From: Bifidobacterium sp. WK012_4_13
GTDB taxonomy: Bacteria; Actinomycetota; Actinomycetes; Actinomycetales; Bifidobacteriaceae
DNA: 64,000 nt
NCBI RefSeq assembly: GCF_041080835.1
Contig: NZ_CP129683.1
Coordinates: 1,488,001 to 1,552,000, forward strand
Direction: 5' to 3'
The first letter of the stretch is position 1; every line of letters begins with the position of its first letter. The notes beneath the pieces were generated by a model. The model worked only from the letters and a program-made list of their open reading frames with translations, was not told where the DNA came from and made no database searches. A program made the position numbers and the translations under genes. Of this stretch, positions 33,696 through 42,815 are shown in pieces.

Positions 33696-33863
33696 TCGAT
33701 CAAGAGACATTGCAATCTCCTTTGAAATGCAACTATTCATCAGACTCTGAAAATATTGGTAAGACCATTCCCTCAGACTGACAGGCATTTCACGCATGTC
33801 ACGAACATAGAAGCGATGTGTCACCTACCAAGGGATAAGACAACAAGTAAAAAGGAACGTAAA

Positions 33864-34208
33864 ATGAGCAGCAATACACAAAACGATAAGACCGGTTGGA
33901 CAGGCGGACAAAATGCATTCGGCGATTTCGCACCAGGAATCGCAGACTATACCGATCGTGTGCTCTTTGACGAAGTATGGGAGCGAAAGGGTCTCAGTAA
34001 GAGAGACCGCAGCCTGATCACCGTCGCGGCCTTAACCGCCATGGGCAAGATGGATCAATTGCAATTCCACCTTTCCTTTGCAAGACAGAATGGTGTGTCA
34101 GATGAAGAGTTGAAGGAAGTCCTTCTTCATTTGGCCTTCTATTCCGGCTGGCCGAACGGCATGGGGGCCACCACAGTGCTAAAAAATATCATTGACGGCA
34201 ACAAATAG
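33864..34208 (+). CDS. Carboxymuconolactone decarboxylase (CMD) family protein
   Basis: 114 aa, one CMD domain: FDEVWERKGLSKRDRSLITVAALTAMGKMDQLQFHL, then NGVSDEELKEVLLHLAFYSGWPNGMGA. No CxxC is present, so it is not an AhpD-type peroxidase. Family members act on lactones or as redox partners; here it closes a row of oxidoreductase genes. AAAAAGGAACGTAAA precedes ATG 33864. Confidence 0.88.
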   Translation: MSSNTQNDKTGWTGGQNAFGDFAPGIADYTDRVLFDEVWERKGLSKRDRSLITVAALTAMGKMDQLQFHLSFARQNGVSDEELKEVLLHLAFYSGWPNGMGATTVLKNIIDGNK

Positions 34209-34451
34209 GCTTCCGAACCATCAACATGCATCAGTGCTCTTGCTCGGCATGTCATATTTCATGCAGACCGGGATTCCAAACGAAACCAGCACCTCCAAAC
34301 GACAGAAGACGAGGGCGGGTGCATATGCCTGCATACCGGCACATGCACCCGCCCATGATCGCGTCCTGTCCGAGACTTCAATCGACACTCGTGAAGTTCA
34401 CGGCATCGCTTCTATGACTTCTTCGTCCAGAGCCTCATCGCTCCATTGCGC

Positions 34452-35120
34452 TCAGATAAGGTCGACTCCTGCGGAGGCGCCGATCCTGTTCGCACCGGCC
34501 TTGACCATCGCCTGGAAGTCTTCACGGGTGTGAATCCCGCCGGATGCCTTGACTCCAAGGTCTGGGCCGACCGTCTCACGCATCAACGCGACATCGTGCA
34601 CAGTCGCACCACCGCTTGAGAATCCGGTTGATGTCTTGACAAAGTCTGCACCGGCCGAAACCGCGGCCTTGCACGCATGCACGATCTGATCGTCATCGAG
34701 CAGGCATGTCTCCAAGATGACCTTCACCACAATCGGATTGTTCGCTGAATCACTGTGAGCGTGCGCCGCCTCGGCTACCGCCTGGATGTCTTTGGCGACA
34801 TAGTCCCAGTTCCCATCAAGCGCCTGCCCGATGTTCAGCACCATGTCAACCTCCGTGGCTCCATCCTGGATTGCCTGCTCGGTTTCAAAGGCCTTGACAC
34901 GCGAAGGAGATGCCCCGAAAGGGAAGCTGATGACGGTGCATACCTTCACATCCGAGTCCGCAAGGCTGGAAGACGCGGCAGACACCCAGCATGGGTTGAC
35001 GCACACTGAATGGAAATGGTACTGGTCGGCTTCCTTGCACAGTTTCTGAATCTCGCCAAGACGCGCGTCCGGCTTCAACAGTGTGTGATCGATCAACGAC
35101 GCTGAACTGTTATTAGTCAT
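34452..35120 (-). CDS. deoC: Deoxyribose-phosphate aldolase
   Basis: 222-aa class I aldolase splitting 2-deoxyribose 5-phosphate to glyceraldehyde 3-phosphate and acetaldehyde. The family features [27 protein letters not shown] and the Schiff-base Lys in [15 protein letters not shown] are all present. Start ATG 35120 follows GATGAGGAAACT. It is last in the minus-strand order after the FucP-type permease, 190 bp downstream. With the ribokinase-family gene in the same cluster it suggests deoxyribose catabolism. Confidence 0.93.
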   Translation of the reverse strand: MTNNSSASLIDHTLLKPDARLGEIQKLCKEADQYHFHSVCVNPCWVSAASSSLADSDVKVCTVISFPFGASPSRVKAFETEQAIQDGATEVDMVLNIGQALDGNWDYVAKDIQAVAEAAHAHSDSANNPIVVKVILETCLLDDDQIVHACKAAVSAGADFVKTSTGFSSGGATVHDVALMRETVGPDLGVKASGGIHTREDFQAMVKAGANRIGASAGVDLI

Positions 35121-35313
35121 AGTTTCCTCATCATTCAAAAAATATTGCCATGCGCATGGAACTGACGTAGGTCCGTGGAAAGGCATTGAGATGCGGCCCA
35201 TTCCGCAAATCGAATGCAATGCATGGCTTTCACATGTCTGGAATAACCAATGTGGCGCCGCGCTTCAAGGAATGATCCCATCTGAAGCGCGACACCACAT
35301 GAGTGTTTGTCAA

Positions 35314-36678
35314 TCAGACAGCAGCAGAGTCTAGCTGTGTCTTCTGGCTGAGCTCCAATTCAAGCTTCTGCTTTGGAGTGAGCTTGTCGTGCTTCATCTC
35401 AGAGATGAAGTACACCGCAACGAGTGCGAATTCAACTGCTGGGAGCAAGAAGGAGAACTGCATCGTTGAGTTGTCCGATACGATGCCCTGAATTGCTGGC
35501 AGAACCGCACCGCCCACAATCGCCATGACCACGAATGCTCCTGCGGTCTCTGTGTAACGGCGGTCTTCGACGGTTTCCAAGGTTCTGGAATAGATCGTCG
35601 GCCAGGCCGGACCCATGAGCAGGCTCACAACGACAGCAAGCCATATGGCAACGATGCTGTGTATGAACGTCGTTCCGAGAAGGAAGACACAGCCAATCGT
35701 CGCATAGATCGCGAGCACCCTCGTCTCTCTGAACTTGGAAAGAAGATAGCTTGCAAGGAATCTTCCAATAAAGAAGCAGATGTAGCTATACAGCATGAAG
35801 TTGGCGGCGTAGCGATCGCTGAAGCTTGGGAACATCTCGAGAGCCAGACGGATGGTGAATGACCACACGCCGGTCTGCACGCCCATGTAGACGAACTGGG
35901 CCCCAACACCCATCCAGAATCTCTTGTTCTTGAAGAGATAGGCCATCGTCTCCTTGAGCGTGGCCGAGGCAATCTCACCGGTCTTGGTCTTTGGACGTCC
36001 GCTAGGGAACTTCGTGAATGCGAACAATACGATCAGGACAATGAGAACGACCAAGACGTACTTGTATGGTTCAAGGGTTCTGGCAAGCTGCTGCTGGCCG
36101 AACTGCGCAGCCATCGACTTCGACATCTTCTCCATCTCGGCCTTCAGGTTGGAGTCCTGGAACACCAGGTACTTGCCCAAGAGAATGCCGATGATGTCGC
36201 CGAGAGCGTTCATGGTCTGGGAAATGTTGATACGGACGGTACCCAGTCTCTTAGGTCCGAGAAGGGTCGTATACGTATCGGCAGAGGTCTCAAGGAAGCT
36301 CAGGCCGATTGCCTCGACGAAAATCGCGAACAGGAAGATCTCATATGTTGCGACTCGCGATGCCGGGAAGAATACGAAGCATCCCAGTGCGAAGAATGCA
36401 AGACCTGCGATGATGCCCATCTTGTAGCTTGTCTTCTTGATGAAAAGCGACGCCGGGATTGCGACGATGAAATAGCCGCCGTAGAACGCGCTCTGCACGA
36501 ATGCCGTGGCAAAATCGCTTAAATCGAAAACTGCCTTGAACTGTGTGATAAGAATATCGTTAAGACTTGCCGCGATCGCCCACATTGCGAAAAGGATTGT
36601 AACAAGCACGAATTGCAGGATAGGTGTTTTGTTCAGATATCCATCCGAACTTTCTATCCACTTTACTTTGTTTTTCAA
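35314..36678 (-). CDS. FucP-type MFS sugar:proton symporter
   Basis: 454 aa, about twelve membrane helices, with the FucP family marks FAMWAIAASLNDILITQFKAVF near the N terminus and ETSADTYTTLLGP in the middle. FucP relatives carry fucose, galactose, glucose or deoxyribose (DeoP). The start is a TTG at 36678 preceded by GGAGGAG; no ATG is near. It follows the LacI-type regulator by 24 bp in the same direction. Confidence 0.88.
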   Translation of the reverse strand: MKNKVKWIESSDGYLNKTPILQFVLVTILFAMWAIAASLNDILITQFKAVFDLSDFATAFVQSAFYGGYFIVAIPASLFIKKTSYKMGIIAGLAFFALGCFVFFPASRVATYEIFLFAIFVEAIGLSFLETSADTYTTLLGPKRLGTVRINISQTMNALGDIIGILLGKYLVFQDSNLKAEMEKMSKSMAAQFGQQQLARTLEPYKYVLVVLIVLIVLFAFTKFPSGRPKTKTGEIASATLKETMAYLFKNKRFWMGVGAQFVYMGVQTGVWSFTIRLALEMFPSFSDRYAANFMLYSYICFFIGRFLASYLLSKFRETRVLAIYATIGCVFLLGTTFIHSIVAIWLAVVVSLLMGPAWPTIYSRTLETVEDRRYTETAGAFVVMAIVGGAVLPAIQGIVSDNSTMQFSFLLPAVEFALVAVYFISEMKHDKLTPKQKLELELSQKTQLDSAAV

Positions 36679-36702
36679 AACTCCTCCATCATAAATGACG
36701 TT

Positions 36703-37722
36703 TTAGATTGTACCAACGGATTTGCCTTCCACAAACACATCATTGATGACGAGGTTCTGGGGAACATCCGCATTCCCGCTAGATTCGTTGATCATCTGAA
36801 GAGTCATCTGCGCAGTCAGCTTTCCGATCATTTCAAGATTCTGCCGATAACAGGTGAGTATGGGGGTAATCAGTCTTTGGTTATCAATGGAGCCAAACGA
36901 AACAAGTGAGTACTGCTGTGGAATACTGATCTTGCGGTCAAAGGCAGCCTCCAGGAAGCCTTCGCTCATCAGATTGTTCGAGCTTACGACAGCCGTGGCT
37001 CGATCGCTTCTGTTATCGAAGAAATCCACTGAGAGGCGGTATGTCTCGTCACGCATGAAATTTCCATGGAGCACGAGGGAATCATCATACTCAATCCGGT
37101 TCTTGAGCAATGCCTTCCTATAGCCTTGCAGTCGTTCCTTGCCTGTGGTCGAGTCCAAGGAGCCTGCGAGAAACAGAATTGACCTATGCCCCTTGTCAAT
37201 GAGGTATTGGGTCAGAATGCAGCACTCGCGCACGTTATCCGACCCAATGAAAGGCATGTGCAATTCCTCGATGTTTCTATCGAGCAACATCACAGGGAAT
37301 CCCTCTTTATGCAACAGCTCAAGCAAAGAGATATTCTGACCGCTAGAACTAATGACAATGGCATCCACATCCTGGTCGCGAAGACGATTCAGAATTCCCT
37401 TTTCCCTGTCAGGTGACTCATCGGTACTGCTGATGATCAGTCCGTATCCTTCATGGAAAAGAAATTCATCCATCGCCCTCGCGATTCCAGCAAAGTATGG
37501 ATTCGCAATGTCCGCAACGACCAAGGCAATCAGTTTCGATTTATTGGTCCTCAGGTTTCGAGCAACCTGGCTCGGCGAGAAATTCAGCTCCCTGACCGCC
37601 CTGCGCACCCTATCCCGTTTCTCTGCAGTAACGGGATAGTCGGAGTTGTTCACAACTCTCGAAACCGTTGAGACAGACACCCCTGCCAATGCCGCAACAT
37701 CTTGAATTTTAGTTCTTTGCAT
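36703..37722 (-). CDS. LacI-family transcriptional regulator
   Basis: 339 aa. Classical N-terminal HTH and hinge: IQDVAALAGVSVSTVSRVVNNSDYPVTAEKRDRVRRAV, hinge RNLRTNKSKLIALVVADIANPYFAGIA, then a sugar-binding periplasmic-binding-protein-like core. It is encoded inside the sugar cluster between the ribokinase and the permease. Palindromes matching LacI-type operators lie before the first gene of the cluster (39837-39854) and further upstream (39915-39932). Likely local repressor, inducer unknown. Confidence 0.92.
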   Translation of the reverse strand: MQRTKIQDVAALAGVSVSTVSRVVNNSDYPVTAEKRDRVRRAVRELNFSPSQVARNLRTNKSKLIALVVADIANPYFAGIARAMDEFLFHEGYGLIISSTDESPDREKGILNRLRDQDVDAIVISSSGQNISLLELLHKEGFPVMLLDRNIEELHMPFIGSDNVRECCILTQYLIDKGHRSILFLAGSLDSTTGKERLQGYRKALLKNRIEYDDSLVLHGNFMRDETYRLSVDFFDNRSDRATAVVSSNNLMSEGFLEAAFDRKISIPQQYSLVSFGSIDNQRLITPILTCYRQNLEMIGKLTAQMTLQMINESSGNADVPQNLVINDVFVEGKSVGTI

Positions 37723-37783
37723 TCTTTAATTTTGCCACAGACACTTACTTGTCTCGATTAGCCTCATTCGAATGAATAATTGC

Positions 37784-38707
37784 TTATGCTCTATTCTTCG
37801 TAATGAACTCTTCCACCTCGCTTTGGAGAGGAAGGGAAGGCTGTGCTCCGAGCTTGGTCACCGAAAGCGCGGATGCCGCAGAGGCGAATCCAAGCGATTC
37901 CTCGATGTCACGGTCGTTGCTCAGACCATAGGCGAATGCTCCAATGAACTCATCGCCTGCGGCAGTGCTGTCAACCGGTTCAACGTGATATGCCTTGACG
38001 ACACCCTCGTTCTCACGAGTCTTGTAATAGGAACCACGCTCTCCAAGGGTTATGATCACCCGCTGGTAGCCCTCTTCGAGGAGTCTTTCCGCGGCTGCCC
38101 TGGCAGAATCCACGGAATCTACCTTCACACCTGTGAGAATCTCGGACTCATGCTCGTTGGGAACGATCCAAGAGACCATAGGTGCATACTTGTAATCCAA
38201 CTTCTGCGCCGGCGCAGGATTGAGAATCACTGTCTTTTGCAACTCATGGCACAGCTCGATGACTCTGTATACCGCAGGAAGAGGAATCTCCAGCTGCAGG
38301 ATAATGATGTCGTTCTCCTCGATCACGCTCTTGAGCTCGTCGATCTCATCCGTGGTAATCAACGCATTCGCTCCTGGAACCACCACAATGCGGTTGCGTC
38401 CCTTGCCATCTAGCTGTGGATTGCCGACGCCCGAACTTGCCTTGTCAGTGAAGAGCACATGCGAGTAGTCAATGCCGTTCTCCTTCATCGACGCAATCTG
38501 ATCCTTGCCGAATCCGTCTTCGCCAAGTTTGCCGATCATCGTCACATCGCCACCCAGACGAGCGCATGCAACCGCCTGATTGGCTCCCTTTCCACCAGTG
38601 AACTGGTTGAAGGACTCGCCAATGATGGTTTCGCCCTCATCGACGAAGCGCTCGGCCTTGACGACCAGATCAGTCATGAAGCTGCCAATTACCAATACCT
38701 TTTTCAT
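37784..38707 (-). CDS. Ribokinase-family (PfkB) sugar kinase
   Basis: 307 aa. PfkB signature 1 [20 protein letters not shown] and signature 2 [13 protein letters not shown] with catalytic Asp. Ribokinases use ribose; close relatives use 2-deoxyribose (DeoK). The presence of DeoC and a FucP-type permease in the cluster makes deoxyribokinase plausible. Two bases separate it from the SIS gene, so the pair is cotranslated. AAAA-rich leader, ATG 38707. Confidence 0.9.
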   Translation of the reverse strand: MKKVLVIGSFMTDLVVKAERFVDEGETIIGESFNQFTGGKGANQAVACARLGGDVTMIGKLGEDGFGKDQIASMKENGIDYSHVLFTDKASSGVGNPQLDGKGRNRIVVVPGANALITTDEIDELKSVIEENDIIILQLEIPLPAVYRVIELCHELQKTVILNPAPAQKLDYKYAPMVSWIVPNEHESEILTGVKVDSVDSARAAAERLLEEGYQRVIITLGERGSYYKTRENEGVVKAYHVEPVDSTAAGDEFIGAFAYGLSNDRDIEESLGFASAASALSVTKLGAQPSLPLQSEVEEFITKNRA

Positions 38708-38709
38708 TT

Positions 38710-39339
38710 TTAGAGCTCCTTAAGTATCCCTTGTGCGACAAGTTTCTTTCCCAATGCCCCACCGGGATGGTTCAATCCAAATCCCTCTTCGGTAAAGCCG
38801 ATGAGACGCGAAAGCGTCAGACCGATCGCGTCACCTGCGACGAGCACGCCCGTCGAACTGCAGGAAGGTGCAAGATTGAACTTGTCTGCCTCACTATCGA
38901 CATGAATCACCAGTGAAACATCCGCCGCTCGAGCCAAAGACGAGTCATTGTTGCCGGTCATCGAAACGATCTTGACCTTTTTCGCCTTCAATGAAGGAAG
39001 AACCCTGAGCACTTCCTGCGTCTCACCGCTGTTGGAAATCGCTATGACGACATCCGATTCCGAGACCATGCCCAGATCGCCATGAACCGCTTCGGTTGAA
39101 TGCATGAAGAACGAGGGTATGCCTACGCTCGCAAAAGTCGCCGCCAGTTTTTCCCCAATGTGTCCTGACTTGCCGACTCCGGTGAAAACGACCTTCCCCT
39201 TGCACGCAAGCAACAGATCGATGGCGTCTTGGTAGGAGGAATTCACATCATGCTGGATGCTTCTGAGCGCATCAATCTCTTTGTCGAAAACATCGTTCAC
39301 CAACTCAGTGACGTTGGGTTCATTACGATTATCTTCCAT
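38710..39339 (-). CDS. SIS-domain sugar-phosphate isomerase
   Basis: 209-aa SIS protein resembling the isomerase half of arabinose-5-phosphate isomerases (KdsD/GutQ), without the CBS pair: [44 protein letters not shown] and [16 protein letters not shown]. Actinobacteria do not make Kdo, so it probably interconverts an aldose and ketose phosphate in the local pathway. It lies between the mutarotase and ribokinase genes. Confidence 0.85.
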   Translation of the reverse strand: MEDNRNEPNVTELVNDVFDKEIDALRSIQHDVNSSYQDAIDLLLACKGKVVFTGVGKSGHIGEKLAATFASVGIPSFFMHSTEAVHGDLGMVSESDVVIAISNSGETQEVLRVLPSLKAKKVKIVSMTGNNDSSLARAADVSLVIHVDSEADKFNLAPSCSSTGVLVAGDAIGLTLSRLIGFTEEGFGLNHPGGALGKKLVAQGILKEL

Positions 39340-39389
39340 AACAGCCTTCTTTGGTCTTAGGTGGATATTTCACAAGGTGATCTATGAAA

Positions 39390-39812
39390 TTAGTGCTCAA
39401 CCACTCCGACGGTGAGAAGAATGTTCGAGAAAACCCTGGTCTCGCCGGTGTTGATGGCCAACTTGACGTTGTCAGCCTCTTTCGCCGCCTGATAGAACCC
39501 AAAGCGGTCGAGAACCGGAAGCTTGTCGACGTGGAGAATGGAGCGGAACTCCTCAAAGATCTCAGGCTCTGGAACGCCCTCGCCTGGGGTCATGACCTCT
39601 GCCTTTTCGAAGTTCATTTCCTTGACCAAGGTTTCCAGCACCTGCGTGACCGTGGGAAGATCTGGGCGAAGAGCCAGATACACCTTTTCAGTATTTGGGT
39701 TGGTATCTGAATCGACAGGATAGTTACCGTCGACGATGAGAATCTTGTCACCGTGCCCACAATTTGCGATTGCGCGGAAGATGGCTGGGTGAAGCAACTC
39801 TGTCTTTAACAT
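39390..39812 (-). CDS. RbsD/FucU-family sugar mutarotase
   Basis: 140 aa, RbsD/FucU fold: MLKTELLHPAIFRAIANCGHGDKILIVDGNYPVDS with the catalytic His/Asp positions, and a YLALRPDLPTVTQVLETLV middle typical of the FucU side. Interconverts pyranose and furanose or anomers of an imported sugar. First gene of the cluster. GAAGGAGATATGCA precedes the ATG, with an operator-like palindrome 25 bp upstream. Confidence 0.88.
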   Translation of the reverse strand: MLKTELLHPAIFRAIANCGHGDKILIVDGNYPVDSDTNPNTEKVYLALRPDLPTVTQVLETLVKEMNFEKAEVMTPGEGVPEPEIFEEFRSILHVDKLPVLDRFGFYQAAKEADNVKLAINTGETRVFSNILLTVGVVEH

Positions 39813-39836
39813 TGCATATCTCCTTCGATATAATCC

Positions 39837-39854
39837 ATAGATAACGTTTTCTAT
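39837..39854. promoter_or_regulatory. LacI-type operator 1
   Basis: ATAGATAACGTTTTCTAT, a near-perfect 18-bp palindrome with a central CG, 25 bp upstream of the mutarotase start. Typical of LacI/PurR-family operators. Confidence 0.6.
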
Positions 39855-39914
39855 GAATACAACGGAATACTATTTCCAGTTTTTTCCTTTGTCAACTCAA
39901 CGACTCATCAAGAT

Positions 39915-39932
39915 ACAGAAAACCTTTTCTGT
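39915..39932. promoter_or_regulatory. LacI-type operator 2
   Basis: ACAGAAAACCTTTTCTGT, fully symmetric except the centre, 78 bp further upstream and sharing the AGAAAAC half-site with operator 1. A pair would allow looping. Confidence 0.5.
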
Positions 39933-39953
39933 TTGGCTGTATTAGAGGGGACA

Positions 39954-39978
39954 CGCCCGGAAAAGAATCTACCGGGCG
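39954..39978 (-). terminator. Terminator after the Gfo/Idh gene
   Basis: CGCCCGG / CCGGGCG, 7-bp stem with 11-nt loop. On the minus strand it is followed by TGTCCCCTCT, moderately T-rich. It separates the oxidoreductase from the sugar cluster promoter. Confidence 0.5.
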
Positions 39979-40037
39979 CAGCATCCAGTCACAAGATATC
40001 TTACGATTTCCGATGCATGACCATGCGGGTCAAAGCC

Positions 40038-41057
40038 TCACCTGAGGTCCGCTGACGAGTCAGAGGGGAAGGAAATGCCGGCCGAGCGCCGCATGTCCCA
40101 CAGCACGGAATTGACATCCTCACTTAGCCGAAGCCAATGCTGATATCTGCTCTCGGCATCAGGCGACCCCAAGTCATCAAGCACCGAAGAGAACTCTCCC
40201 ACCTCTCCAAGCATGGGATTATCGCTGACCGTTTCCCCCATGGGTTCTTCCTTGCCATCGCGATTCACATAGCAGACGTTTCGAAGTTCGCCACCATCGT
40301 CTGCGCTGATGTAGTCCTTCGTTCCATAGATCTCTGACCGCATTGAAGACGAGACGGTTTTTGACGTGATGACGGTCACGAGAAAGTCGTCGTAGCGAAG
40401 CACGCCAGTCCCCATTCCATCCACCCCGGTCGAGAGCATGCATGGAATGTATGTCGCCTCTTTCGGCTTCCCGAAAAGTGCTACCGCATCGTATACAAGA
40501 TACACGCCCAGGTCCTGCAGAGCCCCTCCAGAGAAATCAGGCGAGAATACGTTGGGAACCCCCTGCGCGGGATCGTTGAGCATGGGCATCTTGGAGGAAT
40601 ACTTCATGTAGGAGAGGGTCGCTCCGTTGACTGAATCCATTTCAGACAGCTTTTTGGCAATCGCATGAAAGTTCTTGGTATGAATATTTCGAGCTGCTTC
40701 GAACATGCGCACGGAAGGATGCTTCTTCAAGAGCTCCAGTATCTTCCTGAACTCGACAGGGTTTGAAAATGCAGGCTTTTCAACGATTATGTGCTTGTCA
40801 TGGCGAATGGCCTCTGAGGCTTGAGAGAAATGCGCGGAGTTCGGAGATGCGATGTAGATGACATCGACCTGATCGCTGTCGCACAGCTCGGCAAATGAGG
40901 TACGGACCGTCACATGCTCCCCAGGATTGAGGAACTGCTCGCCCTTGCTCGACTTCCTTGAGAACAGTTCCGTCCAGGCGAACGCCCCTGTGGCCTCGAC
41001 TGCATCGGCGAACTGTCGAGAAATCCAACCGGTGCCGACTATTGCGATATTCAGCAT
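40038..41057 (-). CDS. Gfo/Idh/MocA family oxidoreductase
   Basis: 339 aa. N-terminal NAD(P) fold LNIAIVGTGWISRQFADAVEATG, then IIVEKPAFSNPVEF with the family EKP motif, and a C-terminal alpha/beta domain including GGALQDLGVYLVYDAVALFG. It oxidises or reduces a sugar or cyclitol of unknown identity. Start ATG 41057 after AAGGAGTGGGGGAAAC. Same direction as the sugar cluster but separated by a hairpin. Confidence 0.88.
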   Translation of the reverse strand: MLNIAIVGTGWISRQFADAVEATGAFAWTELFSRKSSKGEQFLNPGEHVTVRTSFAELCDSDQVDVIYIASPNSAHFSQASEAIRHDKHIIVEKPAFSNPVEFRKILELLKKHPSVRMFEAARNIHTKNFHAIAKKLSEMDSVNGATLSYMKYSSKMPMLNDPAQGVPNVFSPDFSGGALQDLGVYLVYDAVALFGKPKEATYIPCMLSTGVDGMGTGVLRYDDFLVTVITSKTVSSSMRSEIYGTKDYISADDGGELRNVCYVNRDGKEEPMGETVSDNPMLGEVGEFSSVLDDLGSPDAESRYQHWLRLSEDVNSVLWDMRRSAGISFPSDSSADLR

Positions 41058-41237
41058 GTTTCCCCCACTCCTTGATTCATGCACAGCGATTGTGCACATA
41101 AGAGTTCCTGATCATCTATGAAAAGCTATCAATGGAATTGTAATTGCCGATATCTACTATAAGACTCCCGACCATCGGGCATGCCTGCACTGCAGGGTAC
41201 GCCAAAGACGGCGGTCTGCACGACTGCAATGACGAGC

Positions 41238-41274
41238 GTTGCCGGATAGCACCAAATAAGGGCTATCCGGCAAC
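41238..41274 (-). terminator. Hairpin between gabT and the Gfo/Idh gene
   Basis: GTTGCCGGATAGC (41238-41250) and GCTATCCGGCAAC (41262-41274), 13-bp perfect arms, 11-nt loop. It lies 47 bp after the gabT stop on the minus strand. No T run after it, so it is a strong structure of probable terminator function. Confidence 0.55.
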
Positions 41275-41320
41275 CGGAGCCTTCTCAAGTCTTCAGGCTC
41301 CTCATATGCCGACGAACGTG

Positions 41321-42667
41321 TCAGCTGAGGCTTTCCTCGGTTATGATTGCCTTGAGCACGTCCAAGGCCTCGTTCAGCTCGTCATCGTCGATCACCAGTG
41401 GCGGCAGCAGCCTGATGACGTTCCCGTAGATCCCGCAGGTCAATATGATCAGTCCAGCCTGCATTGCCTTGCTGACAATTCGGCTCACCAAGGGTTTATT
41501 GGGCTCCATGCTTCCTGGCTTGACGAATTCGATGGCCTGCATGGCTCCCAGGCCACGAACCTCGGCCACCGTGTCCAACTCTTCGATGAGCGGCTTCAGG
41601 GAAGTCTCAACAAGGGACGAGATATGACGCGAGCGCGCGTTGAGATCCTTGCTCTCCATCATTGAGATGGCGGCAAGCGCAGCTGCACACGAAACGGGAT
41701 TCCCGCCATATGTGCCGCCGATGCCACCGGGCTGCACGCTGTCCATGATCTCAGCGCGGCCGGTCACGGCCGATATTGGCATGCCGCCACCCAACGCCTT
41801 GGCCGTGGTGATGAGATCGGGAATCACGCCGAAATGATCGGATGCAAACCACTCACCCGTGCGGCAGAAGCCTGACTGAATCTCGTCGGAGACATAGAGC
41901 ACGCCATGCTCATGCGCCCATTCGGACAGTGTTTTGAGGAATCCTTCGGCAGGCACGATGAAGCCACCCTCACCCTGCAACGGTTCAGCTATGATCGCTG
42001 CGACGTTGTCGTGACCCACAAGCAGCTCGATCTTTTCTATGCTCGCCTTGGCAGCGGCCACGCCATCCGTGCCGAAGGCGTCGCGCAGAGGATAGGAGTA
42101 TGGAACCGGATAGATATCGGGAGCGAATGCGCCGAATCCCTGCTTGTATGGCGAAGATTTGGTGGTCATTGCCATCGTCAGATTCGTTCTGCCGTGGAAG
42201 GCGTTCTCCATCACGATCACCGCCGAACGACCGGTGTATTTGCGCGCGATCTTCACGGCGTTCTCGACCGCTTCCGCACCGGAGTTCAGCAGCACGCTTT
42301 TCTTGGGAAAATCACCTGGGGTATGTTCCGCAAGCTTCTCGCAAACCTCGATGTAGCTTTCATAGGGAGTGGTTGCAAAGTTGGTGTGCGTCAGCTTTGC
42401 GACGGCGCCCTGCACCGCCTTGACCACCTCAGGCGCCGCATTGCCGACACCGGTGACCGCGATGCCTGCTGCAAGATCGATGAACCTGTTCCCATCGACG
42501 TCGGTTATGGTCGATCCCGACGCACTCTCTGCGAAGATGGGCATATGCGCACCGACGCCGGCACTTACGAATTGATGATGCCTGGCAGTCAGCGCCTGGG
42601 ATTTCGGACCTGGAATGGGCGTAAGGAGTTCGCGGGCTTTCTGTGGAACATCTGACACTCTGGACAT
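41321..42667 (-). CDS. gabT: 4-aminobutyrate aminotransferase (class III, GabT-like)
   Basis: 448-aa PLP enzyme moving the amino group of GABA (or beta-alanine, 5-aminovalerate) to 2-oxoglutarate. Motifs: NSGAEAVENAVKIAR, AFHGRTNLTMAMT, EPLQGEGGF, SDEIQSGFCRTG and the PLP Lys in TTAKALGGGMP. Length and start motif fit GabT of actinobacteria. Start ATG 42667. It is last in the minus-strand order after the beta-hydroxyacid dehydrogenase, APC permease and nitrilase genes. Confidence 0.9.
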   Translation of the reverse strand: MSRVSDVPQKARELLTPIPGPKSQALTARHHQFVSAGVGAHMPIFAESASGSTITDVDGNRFIDLAAGIAVTGVGNAAPEVVKAVQGAVAKLTHTNFATTPYESYIEVCEKLAEHTPGDFPKKSVLLNSGAEAVENAVKIARKYTGRSAVIVMENAFHGRTNLTMAMTTKSSPYKQGFGAFAPDIYPVPYSYPLRDAFGTDGVAAAKASIEKIELLVGHDNVAAIIAEPLQGEGGFIVPAEGFLKTLSEWAHEHGVLYVSDEIQSGFCRTGEWFASDHFGVIPDLITTAKALGGGMPISAVTGRAEIMDSVQPGGIGGTYGGNPVSCAAALAAISMMESKDLNARSRHISSLVETSLKPLIEELDTVAEVRGLGAMQAIEFVKPGSMEPNKPLVSRIVSKAMQAGLIILTCGIYGNVIRLLPPLVIDDDELNEALDVLKAIITEESLS

Positions 42668-42704
42668 GACTGTTGTTCTTTCTCTACTTGGTGGTTGCAT
42701 GATT

Positions 42705-42758
42705 GGTGACTGGTTATTGGTGACTGGTTATTGAGAATTGCGTGATTGAGAATTGTGG
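42705..42758. repeat. Short tandem duplications upstream of gabT
   Basis: GGTGACTGGTTATT occurs twice (42705-42718, 42719-42732), followed by GAGAATTGCGTGATT and the start of a second copy GAGAATTGTGG. They lie in the 148-bp gap between gabT and the dehydrogenase and may alter operon spacing. Confidence 0.85.
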
Positions 42759-42815
42759 ATATCGCTTACCTGGCCGTCGGCGAGGCGCATCGAGAGGTGC
42801 GGAATTCTGCCGCGA

